In this document: piece by piece, positions 46,143-60,199 of the stretch
Layout: each line of letters begins with the position of its first letter
Position numbering within the stretch: the stretch's first letter is position 1
Assembly: GCF_964340395.1 (NCBI RefSeq)
Contig: NC_135568.1
Coordinates: forward strand, 9,532,776 to 9,596,775
Length of the DNA: 64,000 bases
Direction: 5' to 3'
Source: Glandiceps talaboti
Taxonomy: Eukaryota > Hemichordata > Enteropneusta > Spengelidae
The notes under the pieces: model-generated
Databases searched by the model: none
What the model was told of the DNA's origin: nothing
What the model saw: only the letters and a program-made list of their open reading frames with translations
Position numbers and translations under genes: made by a program

Positions 46143-46950
46143 GAGTAACACTGATGAAATAAAGCACTTTCTCTAGGTGCTACACTCGTTTATAGCATCC
46201 ATATCAAGTGTAAAAGTATACTGTTTCAATTGGTTTATTTACAAGCCTAGCTTGTGGCCTTTCTCATGTGGTCCATTACCAAATGAAACAGTATACTTTT
46301 ACACTTGATATGGATGCTATAAATGATTGTGGTACATACACAAAACGCTTTACTTTGGTGTTATGGGTTGTACTTGATATAGATGCTATAAACGATTGTA
46401 GTACATACACAAAACGCTTTACTTTGGTATTATGGGTTGTACTTGATATGGATGCTATAAATGATTATGGTACATACAGAAAATGGTTTACTTTGGTGTT
46501 ATGGGTTGTAGAAATAGTTGTATAACAGCCCTCAGGGTAAAAGACATCTGAGTGTTTTCAAAGCTGGGCAATAAGTGTATAATTCATTCTCACCACGGTC
46601 TATGGTTGCAGTCAAGAAAGAAATGATGTGAAAAGTAATGAAACAATAATATAGTTGTTCCTTAAAATATGTATTTCTATACAATGTATCACAATTGTTT
46701 ATAGCATCCATATCAAGTACAACCCATAACACCCAGGTACAGCATTGCTGTATATACCACAATCGTTTCAATATAGCATCCATATCAAGTGTACACATTT
46801 ACTGTTTCATTTATTAATTGACCACATTAGAAAGGGAACATGCTAAGCTTGTAAATAAACAAATTGAAACAGTATACTTTTACACTTGATATGAATGCTA
46901 TAACTGAGTGTATGTTATAGAGAAAGTGCTTTACTTCATCAGTGTTACTC
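46143..46950. mobile_element. Element with ~100-bp terminal inverted repeats and internal ~70-bp tandem array
   Basis: The left end (46,143-46,246, from AGTAACACTGATGAA through TAAAAGTATACTGTTTCAAT) is inverted at 46,846-46,950. Internal units of ~69-70 bp (ACTTGATATGGATGCTATAA...) start at ~46,302, 46,372 and 46,441, with an inverted one near 46,700. The right end repeats at 49,308-49,412. No transposase seen; a non-autonomous DNA element is likely. Confidence 0.6.
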
Positions 46951-48873
46951 GTAGTATATCAGTACCAATGTCTACGCTAGCTGTTCCAAACACAGTACAT
47001 GTATACGTGCATCATGACGGCTTGGTTTACACCTTTCCATGTTCACTTCCTTTGTTCCATTTCAACAACGGTATGTTTTTCTACCTTTCAAAGGACACTT
47101 CCTTTGTTCCGTTTCCATATTTTTCAACATCTTTCAAGGCAACCTGTTCATTCCATTTTAACATATATATTTTAGCACCTTCCCTTAGCTCCTTCCTTTG
47201 TCCCATTTTAACATCTATATCTATACATTTTCCACCATTTAATGTATAGTTCCTTTGTCCCATTTTCATATTTTTAAAAGTACTTTTCAATGCCAACTTC
47301 TTTGTTCCAATTTTAATTAACATATTAACATATATATTTTTAACACATTTCCATGGCAACTTACTTTGTTCCATTTCAACATCTATATTTTTTCCACCTT
47401 TCAATGACCACTTCCAAATTTTCCACACCTTCCTTTGTCTTCCTGACCTGCATGCACGTCTGTTTTCTTTCCCCAGCGATGTTTGAACATATTTCATCAA
47501 ACTATCACAGAAGGGGTATTCTGACCAATATTTCGTTTGGTCTTGGGTCGAAGCAATATTTTTCAAAAATTAAAAAAAAATTAAAAAGATAAAGTAAAAT
47601 AATATAAAATCCCGCCCTACCTACCCTATTCTCTGAGACCTTGTTATCGGAAACACACGTATTATTTTTTTGGCCTTAGCATATTGTCTATCCGTAGCTT
47701 ACAATCTAGTCTTGTTTTCGGACGGAGGAAGACTGGACTGGACTTGATTGTGTGTGCATGCGCATTACATAGCTTGCCTGTATCTTATACATGTATAGAT
47801 AGATGTTTAAAACTCGGGCCGCCCACCCCGTTTGAAAATATGAACTCTCTGATAATTCTGTACTGTATTAAAGGCAAAGTGGTCAAGACTGTCACTAAAA
47901 TTATAAAAGATTCAAACACGCCCACAAGCATTCAAAATATGACTTTCTCCTGAGTGGCCACCGCCCCCGAGTACGTACCACACATGCACAAACGATTCGT
48001 TACAAAATTCTTCTAATGATAAAGTGATATCGCAACAAGGGAAACCATACAAGTTTTCTTCCAGACGAGTTGCTAAAGTCATTAAATGACAAAATGAAAC
48101 CCATTAACTTTCGTAATTCTTTACAATTTGTTAATAAACCTTCTTCAAATTTTCATCGAAATCTAACAAGTAACTTAAATGAACCTCGGCTTTTTGAGTG
48201 GTACACAGTGCTACTTATATGCAAACGAATCGGAGCGTGCTTCCATATGCTCGGAACAAATCGAATCAATTAGTGTATTATGGGACCAACACATATATCG
48301 TGGTAGTGCATGTCCTGATACGCTTTCTTGAAGTTTCCCATGGGTATTCTAATAGCTAGTGTATTTATTCGAGATGAAATACGTTTACTTTGTTGCTAAA
48401 TACGTCGTTCAAAAGGCGACATTTAGCGAGTATGAGTGGGCTAAAATATGCCATGCGTCCCCTGGATGCCGTCGACGCGTCACGGCGGTATTGTAATGCT
48501 TCTTGTCGGCAAATGATAAACAATCAGATAAATAAAAGTCATTGAACGTGAAACACCCGACATTACAAGTGTTTGTGTATATCTAGTCTAGTCGTTTTTA
48601 TTTATTTTGCCATAATTTGGGGGACATAATATTTTTGCATTTATACCCACAGACACTGACAATTAGTCAGATAGTGTGAGTAAATACCAGTAAATGTTGG
48701 TTAATAAGACAAGAACAGTGTAGTTTTTGTTTACTGATGTCTATTACAACCATCAGCAATGATTTTTTTCACAACGCTGTTGAGTTTTATTCACCTGTTG
48801 ACGACGCTCGTCATAGCCTGTGTGCTAACGATGTCCCTCACAAAATCGCGTGGTCTAAGTGGGACCGGAAACA
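46803..48873. repeat. 2-kb direct duplication, copy A
   Basis: Nearly identical to 49,266-51,253, with small indels. It contains an internal degenerate minisatellite (TTCCTTTGTTCCATTTTAAC-like units, ~47,050-47,400), a repeat Y fragment and an AT-rich 3' half. ORFs in the minisatellite are repeat-driven. Identity ends abruptly at CTAAGTGGGACCG. Confidence 0.88.
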
Positions 48874-48943
48874 CCTGAAAACTCTCGAAGTATATCCGAA
48901 GGGAACTGACTGAAAAAAGATCATTTTAAGGTGTTTGCAGACG

Positions 48944-48979
<36 letters not shown>

Positions 48980-49265
48980 TAAAACCAGAATGCGTTTCAC
49001 AAACATGTCGTCTAGCAAGATAGCAATAGTGAATGTGAGCATTTTGAATCACCTTTCTAAATGTGTATTCACAGCTAGCATATAGATAACCTTTTTTGTA
49101 GTTTAAGATACTTGTACAACTCATAACACCAAAGTAAAGCGTTTTCCGTATGTACTACATTTGTTTAGAGCATCCATATCAAGTACAACCCATAACACTA
49201 AAGTTAAGTGTTTTCTGTGTGTACTACAATCATTTATAGCATTTATATCTGTAAAAGTATACTGT

Positions 49266-51253
49266 TTCATTTATTAATTGACCACATTAGAAAGGAAACA
49301 TGCTAAGCTTGTAAATAAACCAATTGAAACAATATACTTTTACACTCAATGTGAATGCTATACCTGAGTGTATGTTATAGAGAAAGTGCTTTACTTCATC
49401 AGTGTTACTCGTAGTATATCAGTACCAATGTCTACGCTAGCTGTTCCTAATACAGTACATGTTTACGTGCATCATGACGGCTTGGTTTACACCTTTCCAT
49501 GTTCACTTCCTTTGTTCCATTTCAACAACGGTATGTTTTTCTACCTTTCCGAAGGACACTTCCTTTGTTCCGTTTCCATATTTTTCAACATCTTTCAAGG
49601 CAACTTGTTCATTCCATTTTAACATATATATTTTAGCACCTTCCCTTAGCTCCTTCCTTTGTTCCATTTTAACATCTATATCTATACATTTTCCACCATT
49701 TAATGTTCAGTTCCTTTGTCCCATTTTCATATTTTTAAAAGTACTTTTCAATGCCAACCTCTTTGTTCCAATTTTAATTAACATATTAACATATATATTT
49801 TTAACACATTTCCATGGCAACTTACTTTGTTCCATTTCAACATCTATATTTTTTCCACCTTTCAATGACCACTTCCAAATTTTGCACACCTTCGTTTGTC
49901 TTCCCGACCTGCATGCACGTCTCTTTTCTTTCCCCAGCGATGTTTGTACATATTTCATCAAACTATCACAGAAGGGGTATTCTGACCAATATTTCGTTTG
50001 GTCTTGGGTCGAAGCAATATTTTTCCAAAACAAAAACAATTAAACAGATAGTAAAGTAATAGAAAATCCCGCCCTACCTACCCTATTCTCTGAGACCATG
50101 TCATCGGAAACACACTATTATTTTTTTGGGCCTTAGCATATTGTCTATCCGTAGCTTACAAGCTAGTCTTGTTTTCGGACGGAGGAAGTCTGGATTGGAC
50201 TTGATTCTGTGTGCATGCGCATTACACAGCTTGCCGGTATCTTATATATAGATGTTTAGAACTCTGGCCACCCACCCCTTTTGAAAATTTGAATTACTCT
50301 GTATTGTATTAAGACAAAGTGGTCAAGACTGTCACTAAAATTATAAAAGATTCAAACAAGCCCACAAGCATTCAAAATATGACTTTCTCCCGAGTGGCCA
50401 CCGCCCCCGAGTACGTACACCACACATGCACAAACGATTCGTTACAAAATTCTTCTAACGATAAAGTGATATCTCGACAAGGGAAACCATTAACTTTCGT
50501 AATTCTTTACAATTTGTTAATAAACCTTCTTCAAATTTTCATCGAAATCTAACAAGTAACTTAAATGAACCTCGGCTTTTTGAGTGGTACACAGTGGTAT
50601 TTACATGCAAACGAATCGGAGCGTGCTTTCATATGCTTGGAGCAAATCGAATCAGTTAGTGTATTATGGGACCAACACATATATCGTGGTAGTGCATGTC
50701 CTGATACGCTTTCTTGAAGTTTCCCATGGGTATTCTAATAGCTAATGTATTCATTCGAGATGAAATACGTTTACTTTGTTGCTAAATACGTCGTTCAAAA
50801 GGCGACATTTAGCGAGTATGAGTGGGCTAAAATATGCCATGCGTCCCCTGGATGCCGTCGACGCGTCACGGCGGTATTGTAATGTTTCTTGTCGGCAAAT
50901 GATAAACAATCAGATAAATAAAAGTCATTGAATGTGAAACACCCGACATTACAAGTGTTTGTGTATATCTAGTCTAGTCGTTTTTATTTATTTTGCCATA
51001 ATTTGGGGGACATAATATTTTTGCATTTATACCCACAGACACTGACAATTAGTCAGATAGTGTGAGTAAATACCAGTAAATGTTGGTTAATAAGACAAGA
51101 ACAGTGTAGTTTTTGTTTACTGATGTCTATTACAACCATCAGCAATGATTTTTTTCACAACGCTGTTGAGTTTTATTCACCTGTTGACGACGCTCGTCAT
51201 AGCCTGTGTGCTAACGATGTCCCTCACAAAATCGCGTGGTCTAAGTGGGACCG
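49266..51253. repeat. 2-kb direct duplication, copy B
   Basis: Same order of landmarks as copy A, including the CGTCGACGCGTCACGGCGG patch and the CAACGCTGTTGAGTTTTATT segment near the right end. The spacer between copies contains a ~35-bp A run (48,942-48,975). Confidence 0.88.
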
Positions 51254-54200
51254 TACATGGTAGATTGCAAGAGTACTAGTGGGTGATAGTGTATCGTCGT
51301 AAACCACACCTTCTTTTACGGCAGGCACACTTTACGCTGTCGACTATCACCAGTACTGTACGTCATTAGGCCAGAAAAAATAAAAAACTGTTCAACCTAC
51401 CCATATATATTTTTTGGTGATGGCCAATATATCCTTATGCGGGCTTCGCATGTCAATAAAATGCACATTTTGTTTCACAATTAAGGATATTTCTTCATAT
51501 TTCCTGAATAGTACATGTAACAATATACATTTGAGTCTATTCCAAATCATATAATATCTTATACAGTGGTTTACTTGGCGCTGATGACTAAGCATGAATT
51601 GAGATTGTTGCAAATCCAATGTGCACTAAAAGGTTTACGACCATGGGAGTGGGCTGAGCAGTCATTGGGTCATCAAAAGTATGAAAGTCTTGAAATGTTT
51701 CGCTCTTAATTCGGAATTGTTTGGAACCAAATTAAACTTCAGGAGAAATCATTTACCAAGTGCACATCCGCAAAATATCTTTTAGCTTTACCGCAACAAA
51801 ATACACTTCCAGATAATATGTAATACATAGCATAATTGTTTCAATTCTGGTATTTTATTACCATATTCAAGCATTGTAAGACAGTCAATTAAAATTATGT
51901 CTATGGTTTGATATTTTATACCTCTAAATGGCCTCCTACACTCTTATTTTCAATTCTTTTTCACCTTTGGAGTTGTCGCCTCCCAACCAGTAGTAATCAA
52001 GGTGATAATTGTCTTTCTCCTAAGACAAGAAGATGGAAGGTGGCTGGCTAAGTACCTCCATGTAAAGGTTATAGCTAATTAGAGACATCTCCTTATGCAT
52101 GTGAAATCCACATCCTGTGTAAAGTAATCTCGTTCGGAGTATTATTGTAGTTGGCTATCACTATTATTTTAATGCATCATTGTACCATATAATTGTATAT
52201 CTCCACTGTAGTGTAGGTGACTGAATGGGTGGCTAAAATAATGCTTGAGTTTCATTTGGTGGGGCTTAACATTTTTTGAGAAGAGAGGGTGAGAGAAGCT
52301 ACAACATTTGTTTAATCGTAAATTGTGTACATTTCCTAACTGTAGCTATGCAGACAAATTGCAAGAGATAGTATCAAGGTGACTGAATAAACTTGACCTG
52401 AAATATTTTGCTATCATTATATATGGTTTGTTTAATTTTACCCTCGTCAAGCATTGAGAAAAAATGAAAATGAACCTACCTACCCAATGTGATGGGTTAG
52501 GTTGCCCGTTGACCAGCGTTTTTATTTTTTCTGGCCTTACATATGATATTTAATTAATAAAATAGATATTATGTAAACTGCATGCAAATTTATGTAAATT
52601 ACCCACCTTTCTAAATTTTAAATGCATGATTGCACAAGACAAAGTTCTGCCCCCCCCCCCCCCCGGCAATTTGGTCAGGCTACGGCCTTGGGCTCGAGTA
52701 TGAACCATTGTATTGCACAAGGATTATTTCCACTCGTGTATTGTGGAGTGCTGTAACAAGTGGATACAATTTGACCACACTGACACTGGTAGACTTCCAT
52801 TAGGGATTCAAATGTGAATGTTGTAATTCTAGAACAGCTGAAAAATGCTTCGATTTCATATGTCGGCTGAGAGGGCGCACATACCGCACTGCAATGAAAA
52901 ACAGGGTCGGATTTTTAATACCAACATCGCAGAACTTTTGTCCCTTAGTTATCATTCATGATGACTTGCCAGCCTCAACATGTGTGGCTTGATTATGTAA
53001 CAAGGTAGGTACCAAGTAGAATGAATATGTAGACTTGCTGTACAATATATTGTCATTTTTATTTCCCGGGAAATACCTTGATGCATGGGAGGGGGGGTAG
53101 GGGGGGGGGACAGACAGACATGTCAGGGGCGATAACTATATTTCTGCCCACAGTCCAACTCAAAGCATGCTTGCGATGGATAGATGGCGGATCAACGGTG
53201 CGTGAATTCTTAAAATGGATGGGTTTTTTAATTAAATTATTGACATGTTTTAGATTTTTGGTGAGGTGGGGGGGGGGGTGAAGGTCACTGTTTCAAACTC
53301 AATTATATGAGACAGGAATTGAAACTTCATCACTTTCATAAAATTCCTTTGATTTCTGCCATGAAATTGTATGAACTTCATTTTATCCGAGTCATCGTTC
53401 TAATGGCTGTATCGTGTATGGCAATTCGATGATTATAAGATTTTTACTCAGCCGACTGAGGGCGTTAAACGTAAAGACGGTATGACTAATGTAGCATAAC
53501 GCATGGCCGAGGTCGAAGTTAGACGTATCAGATTAGAACATACATCAATAAGAGAAAGACAAACACTTCATGGTATACACACATGAATGATGTGCACGTG
53601 TATTTTGACGACTTCAAAATTATCGGCTGTCTTCAGAGGCACATTGTTTGGATATCTCTTGTGTACGTCCCTGTTTCGCGAAAACAAAACCGCAGCAACC
53701 CGTGGCGATATCAGTGGTTTGAGGCTAAATGCAGTGTGTGTTAGAGAACGGAAATTAAAACGAAAGACAATTTCAATGCGTTTTATATTTACTTGTCTGC
53801 TCGAAGCTGAGATTTGTGAGGTTTTTCTAGATCTTAACTATGAATATTTGTATGTAATAAAGATTGCTGCCCGTCTCGTTTAATACTCTCCCTTTTTTCA
53901 GTTAATTAAATTATCTACTAGGCAAAGATAAATTGTGGGGACAGCACACATTCATATATGGATCTGCTGCGCACTAGGTCATATAGGGTCCACTTAAAAC
54001 AAATATTTTTGCAAAGACAAATTACACAACGGTGTAGCATTCTGCATATGGATATTTTTTGTCTGAAAATAAAGAAACAAACATGTAACGGCCAGCTTGG
54101 TTGACAAGGACTCTACAAGATTAAGTTTCAGAGGTGATTCGGTTACATCTTCTTTTCACTGATAGAACGATTTTATCTGTTATTTGATCTCCCCTGTTCT

Positions 54201-54378
54201 TATATGTAACTGTCTTAATTTTCCTCTGTGATGTTCATCTTTATCAATACCTAGGCAACTGGTAGCAGAACCAAAGGTAGGTTATATATCTGAACAATCT
54301 CACTGCTATTATTGGTATAAATGAATTTTCTGACAGCTACACCTGCGATAATCATGCGCATACGAATGCATACGAGCG

Positions 54379-54379
<1 letters not shown>

Positions 54380-54457
<78 letters not shown>
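54380..54457. repeat. (CA)n microsatellite
   Basis: Almost perfect CA dinucleotide run of about 75 bp. Confidence 0.97.
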
Positions 54458-54460
<3 letters not shown>

Positions 54461-54527
54461 GAACTACATCAACATTTTGAAATAATCTTTTTAAGATGGT
54501 AATCGTAAACATGTGGGCATAGTACGC

Positions 54528-54712
54528 TTAAAATCAATCTGATTAAAATCATATGACCTTCGCGATACATGTTTACGTTTTCGTCAGGCAATCAAGACGA
54601 AAACGTAAACATGTATTACGAAGGTCAATTCAAGCAAAAATACCGAAGTAAAATAACAATGAACGATTAGCCGACATCTACATCGATTTTAATCAGATTG
54701 GCTTAAAATCAA
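54528..54712. repeat. Hairpin (MITE-like) element
   Basis: Inverted arms: TTAAAATCAATCTGATTAAA outside, then ATGACCTTCG and CATGTTTACGTTTTCGTC near the centre, with the complement on the other side. Confidence 0.78.
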
Positions 54713-55034
54713 CTCTTTGAACATTGTATGTGTTAAAAAGTAAACATTGCCTAGTGGTTCTAAGCCCTATAGTATAGGTGTGAACTATTTCCTTGCAATT
54801 AGATATCGCCATTTTACAACCGCGGGAAATATATTAATACAAGGTCCATCATGGAGTATCATTAAATCCAGAAACATCAAAGCTGAACACAATAACTCAC
54901 CTAGTTCACCTAACTTGTGGAAGATTTGTAATTCAGATTGTGGTTGTGTAATAATGATATGAGTTCCAATACATCGTTCCATATTAGGTTAGAGGATGTT
55001 GCATCATGGGATATGTGAGACTCGGGAGGGTTTT

Positions 55035-56235
55035 TTGTACCTACAAGGTAGGTGTGAATACAAAGACTGTTAAACCACAGGGTAGGTGTCAATATCGAGG
55101 GTGTTGTACTATAGTTAAGGGGAGAATATGGAGGAATATGTACAATACAGTATGAGTCAATATTTAAAAAAATTGCTCTCAAAAGATTAAGAGTGAATAT
55201 GGAAAGAGTTGTACCATAGTGTAGGTGTGAATATGGAGGGTGTTGTGCCCATAGGGTAGATAGGAATATGAAGGGTGTTGTACCCATAGGTTAGGTGTGA
55301 ATATGAAGGGTGCTGTACCCATAGGTTAGGTGTGAATATGAAGGGTGTTGTACCCATATTATAGGCGTGAATGTGGAGGGTGTTGTACCCATAGGTTAGG
55401 TGTGAATATGGAGGGTGTTATACCCTTAGGGTAGATAGGAATATGAAGGGTGTTGTACCCATAGGTTAGGTGTGAATATGAAGGGTGTTGTACCCATAGG
55501 TTAGGTGTGCATATGAAGGGTGTTGTACCCATATTATAGGTGTGAATATGGTGGGTGTTGTACCCATAGGTTAGGTGTGAATATGGAGGGTGTTGTACCC
55601 ATAGCTTAGGTGTGAATATGAAGGGTGCTGTACCCATATGTTAGGTGTGAATATGAAGGATGTTGTACCACAGTGTAGGTGTGAATCTGGAGGGTGTTGT
55701 ACCCATAGGTTAGGTGTGAATATGAAGGGTATTGTACCATAGTGTAGGTGTGAATATGGATGGCATATTGTCCCCTTTGGGCAGATATGAATATGAAGGG
55801 TGTTGTACCATAGTGTAGGTGTGAATATGGAGGGTGTTGTACCCTTAGGGTAGATATGAATATGAAGGGTGTTGTACCCATATGTTAGGTGTGAATATGA
55901 AGGGTGTTGTACCATAGTGTAGGTGTGAATATGGAGGGTGTTGTACCCATAGGTTGGGTGTGAATATGAAGGGTGTTGTACCATAGTGTAGGTGTGAATA
56001 TGGATGGCATATTGTCCCCTTTGGGCAGATATGAATATGAAGGGTGTTGTACCATAGTGTAGGTGTGAATATGGAGGGTGTTGTACCCTTAGGGTAGATA
56101 GGAATATGAAGGATGTTGTACCCTTAGGGCAGATATGGATATGAAGGGTGTTGTACCCATATGTTAGGTGTGAATATGGAGGGTGTTGTACCCATAGGGT
56201 AGGCGTGAATATGAAGGGTGTTGTACCCATAGAGC
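55035..56235. repeat. 35-bp minisatellite, ~34 units
   Basis: Tandem units with consensus core GGTGTGAATATGAAGGGTGT followed by TGTACCCATAGGTTA. Variants at GAAGGG/GGAGGG, CCATAGG/CATAGTG and occasional longer units with a GGCAGATATGAATATGAAGG block. Edges are more diverged. The minus strand stays open for 233 codons across it, because a 35-bp period cycles through all three frames without stops. Confidence 0.95.
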
Positions 56236-59212
56236 TGATGTAAAATAATAGAGAGTGTAGTTGTATTCCCATGTTTGTGAACTAGAATTGTAATCATTAT
56301 GTTGATGGTTACCTGTGCAATATGAGAAGGCAACTGCTTAACCTTTAGCTAAGCTAATGCATCAACTGATAGATTATACGCCTCGTCGTGATATGCATAT
56401 TTCTTTCCATTGGCAAATGAGAAACCAACTCATTAACCTTTAGCCGCTAACCGTAAGGATCAAATTGATTCACGTGAACTTTTTCCCTGGGATCGCAAAA
56501 TTGGTTATTTCTAAAGCAGCGAGGATCATACAATGATACAACAGTAATTTTACAAATACAATTTAGGGAGCCTTCAGTAATTACAAGTGGGGAGGGTCAG
56601 GGAATTGGCCGATGGGTCAGATTTTACAAGTTGGTCTTGAGGCGGCCATATTAAAAAAATTAAGTTAGATAGAGTTACCTTTCATTATGAATAATTTCAT
56701 TAGCTAAATTTGCACTGCTTTGTTATGGCAGTCATTCATTGACACCACAGCTACATCTAACCACTGCCACCATTGTATCAGAACATATCAGTGAAAGTGC
56801 TTATTTACCATGTGATGAATCGGTGATTGTAAGTTGTAGTTTAGGAGAAGTGTTGGCATCACAGGAGTGAAGGGAGAATAGTGTTATAAGATATTGGAGT
56901 TGGAGTGGGGACGTTGATCGTGATCCAGACAATGTCAGCAACTGGAGCACCAGTTAGTATTGAGGAGTCTCAACGGCATTTAATGCTATTTTTTAGATGA
57001 ACCTGGGAAAGGGTCATGTTTTAGAGAAAGGAAATTGGGGAAGAGCTAGGATTTGCAATTGGAAAAAGGAAATGGGGAGTTTCAGATTTTATGTGACAGA
57101 CGACACTTGAACCCCCACCTGTAATTGCTGAAGGTTCCCTTATACAGCAATACACCTATGTATTGCTTTGAATGACGATGTTGTAAATTTGATAAAATGA
57201 GGTACATGGAGTTTTACTACCAAACTAGAGAGACTTTAGACTTTCAGTAGGCAGCACAATATCTTTACGTCTGACAACATTTTTTGTTACGAATTACATT
57301 TAAAAAATATAAACACTGATAGGGCGCACCCACATAAAATGGTAACATTTATCTTGTTATGAACACACATATAAACAGTTTTGTTTCTTTATTTATCTAC
57401 ATTGTTTCATCCGACAGTAGGTTTGATTTGCGCTGACCTTGTTATAAAATAATAAATGTATCATTAATATACTTGCGTGCTAGCTATGTGTATTCTGTTT
57501 ATGTAGTTGTTAACAAAAGGCGTTGTGTGAGATGTAAAATACGTCGTGCCGACGAACTGAAAATCTAGCGTCTCTCTAGTTTTCTAGTACTTCCATAGCA
57601 AGCGCTAAATATTGCCAACTTTATACTTTCAAAAAAAAAACATATGTTCACACGCTACTGAAGGGGTGAATGTCGTAAATACGGAGTGACAAACCCAGTC
57701 TTGCTAAAGGAGTTTTGAATCGTTAGCACTGATAGTTCCTTTACCGCTATAAATGGAAAACAATTTATCGAGGTTGCCCCTTTGTAAAATATTTACGTCT
57801 TGTTTAATGGATCGTTCTTAATGGACAGGTGCAATTCAAGTAAATACCTACATTAGATATTTAAATGATGTCGACTTTGAAGAGTTTCCGGAATACCAAC
57901 GGATATGTAACTACAAACGACACTTTATTTAATATTATAACTCTTCGTATGAGTTTTTTTTTTGGATATCAAATAAAAGGCCATACGTTAACTAGAAATG
58001 ACAAGACCGTGTATGTGTTTTGTATTTTTTTTTTTTGAAAGAGGGAAAATATTGATGAATAATACGTAATTATAACATAGTTAATTGGTATACAAAAGAC
58101 CGCAGTCTCTCTGACCACATCTCGTTGTGCATACGCAACGACTACTATCAAGATGTGAAGATGCCAGTTAGTCTTAATTATTTTAGTATGCTTTGTATAT
58201 ACTTTGATTTGTTCCATCCAGTATATGTTTTAGTAGTTACAGGCTGCAAACCACAGTATGTGTCGAATTCTGAAACATATTGAAACAGATAATATTGTAT
58301 TTTCAAGAGTTACATACATCCCTACTAAAAGATTGACTACAACTTAACAGTATTGGCGAGGTCAATAAATAGTTCTTTTTATCAACCGCTGCTGTTAACG
58401 TTAATACCCACGGTTGAGTAATAGTAAAGTTCATTCACACCCATCCAACTGCACATGCAATGGGATAGCTTCCCCAGCAGACTGTATTGTCGACGTGGCA
58501 AGTGCTCACTGCCTAGAGCCTAGAACCTGCGAACTTGGTACTGACAATTCTGTAATTTTGGCCACGTCTCATTATATGCATGGGAAGTTAATCCATGACG
58601 ACAAATCAGCACAAGATAAGTTTATCATGTGTTGATAGTCGAGGTTACTTGTACAAAGCGCACGTTTTCGTATACAGCCAACTAGGTCATACCTCACAGT
58701 CGACAAATATCAGTGTCGTGTGACTTAGTCGTATGGATTAGGCAACGTGTACAACCAATGAACCTCTAACGATGAGTTTCTATAGCTGAGTTAGCAGGCT
58801 GTGTGGGCAGAACGTAATACTTGTCAGGTCGATCCCCTCCTCCCCATTATTTATAGATGATAGTATATTTAGTCATTTTGCTATACATATTAAATCTTCA
58901 CCAAAACTTGCCACTAGGGTTGTTGAGAAGTGTCTACGTGTTTGAGAGGATTCTTTTTACAGTCATGTATGCCAACGAAGAGAGAAATAGTCTTATAACC
59001 AGTCTTCACTTTATAGAGAAGGGTGTTATTTTCGCTTATATATGAGTGATTAACATGACGGTTGTTATCGACACTGTCCTTCTTTTATCTTTTTTTTTTT
59101 ATAAAAAGCCGCAATGACTCCCTTTAACTTAGAAAATGGACATTTCCCTGTTAAAGATATGAACTCGATTTCCAAGCAAGGGTGTTATCATATCCTCATG
59201 CAACTCGATGAA

Positions 59213-59316
<104 letters not shown>

Positions 59317-59403
59317 CTCGGTGAGTATCAATCTGCTAAGACAGTGCTCTATACCGCAGTGGCAGAGCGTAATAGTTTTGGTAGTACTGGAACTCTTTCT
59401 TGG

Positions 59404-59444
59404 GTGTAACTCGGAGTTTCACGCATATTGCGATCATCAGACAC
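59404..59444 (-). ncRNA. Candidate type I hammerhead ribozyme, copy 2
   Basis: Minus strand: GTGT, CTGATGA, hairpin CGCA-ATA-TGCG, GAAA, ACT-CCG-AGT, then U and ACAC. Helix I has four pairs. Compared with copy 1, its fourth pair changes from U-A to G-C on both strands, a compensatory change. The U-U mismatch next to helix II is shared with copy 1 and may weaken activity. Confidence 0.72.
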
Positions 59445-59806
59445 TCTGAGGCCTACTCTCTGGGTGTGCTGTATATATAGAGTGTAGGCAATAGAAATAC
59501 CATCACCATTGTCTGTGTCGGTGGGTAGGTGTTGTATGTGTGGAGGTGTTGGTTGTTATTGTGTGGGTTATTGGGTGCGGACAAGTAAGTGTTGGCGGGT
59601 TGTTATATGTTGGGCTTTGATGTTCCGTTAGTTAACGGGTTTAGTTTAGGTGATAGATGCTCTATTGAAGTTGGACAAATAAAACTTATTCTCGTGTCGG
59701 CATTTGGATATCAACTCAGTTCTTTTGTTTAGTGTGGAGCTTTTGTCTGCTTTAATAATAGTTAGTTTGGAAACTGAAAAGAAACAATGAGCCTTTTTCC
59801 GTATCC

Positions 59807-59998
59807 TGGTCCATCAGCAAGAAAGCCCGAGCATACACCAATAAAACAAAGCGGTGCAACCTGTGTTTAACCGAAAAACTAACTATTATTAAAGCAGACA
59901 AAAGCTCCACACTAAACAAAAGAACTGAGTTGATATCCAAATGCCGACACGAGAATAAGTTTTATTTGTCCAACTTCAATAGAGCATCTATCACCTAA
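59807..59998 (+). pseudogene. Penelope-like element GIY-YIG endonuclease C-terminus (fragment)
   Basis: The frame encodes WSISKKARAYTNKTKRCNLC, LTEKL, then TLNKRTELISKCRHENKFYL and stops at TAA. The CNLC...CRHxNKF pattern is the zinc-binding end of Penelope endonucleases. Only the last ~63 codons are present, since the palindrome centre cuts off everything upstream. Confidence 0.75.
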
Positions 59999-60199
59999 AC
60001 TAAACCCGTTAACTAACGGAACATCAAAGCCCAACATATAACAACCCGCCAACACTTACTTGTCCGCACCCAATAACCCACACAATAACAACCAACACCT
60101 CCACACATACAACACCTACCCACCGACACAGACAATGGTGATGGTATTTCTATTGCCTACACTCTATATATACAGCACACCCAGAGAGTAGGCCTCAGA

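Noticed and set aside
47081-47566. 161-codon minus-strand frame, and the 194-codon plus-strand frame in the second copy (49,459-50,043)
   Set aside because: Both come from the degenerate TTCCTTTGTTCCATTTTAAC-like minisatellite inside the 2-kb duplication. Open frames occur on both strands, and no domain is visible.
53587-53883. 98-codon plus-strand frame
   Set aside because: No recognisable domain, no splice partners and no repeat origin; most likely chance.
55571-56272. 233-codon minus-strand open frame
   Set aside because: It lies wholly in the 35-bp minisatellite; its periodic peptide follows from the DNA repeat.
58414-58635. Cys-containing 73-codon plus-strand frame
   Set aside because: Cys/His spacing fits no zinc-finger class and there is no exon context.
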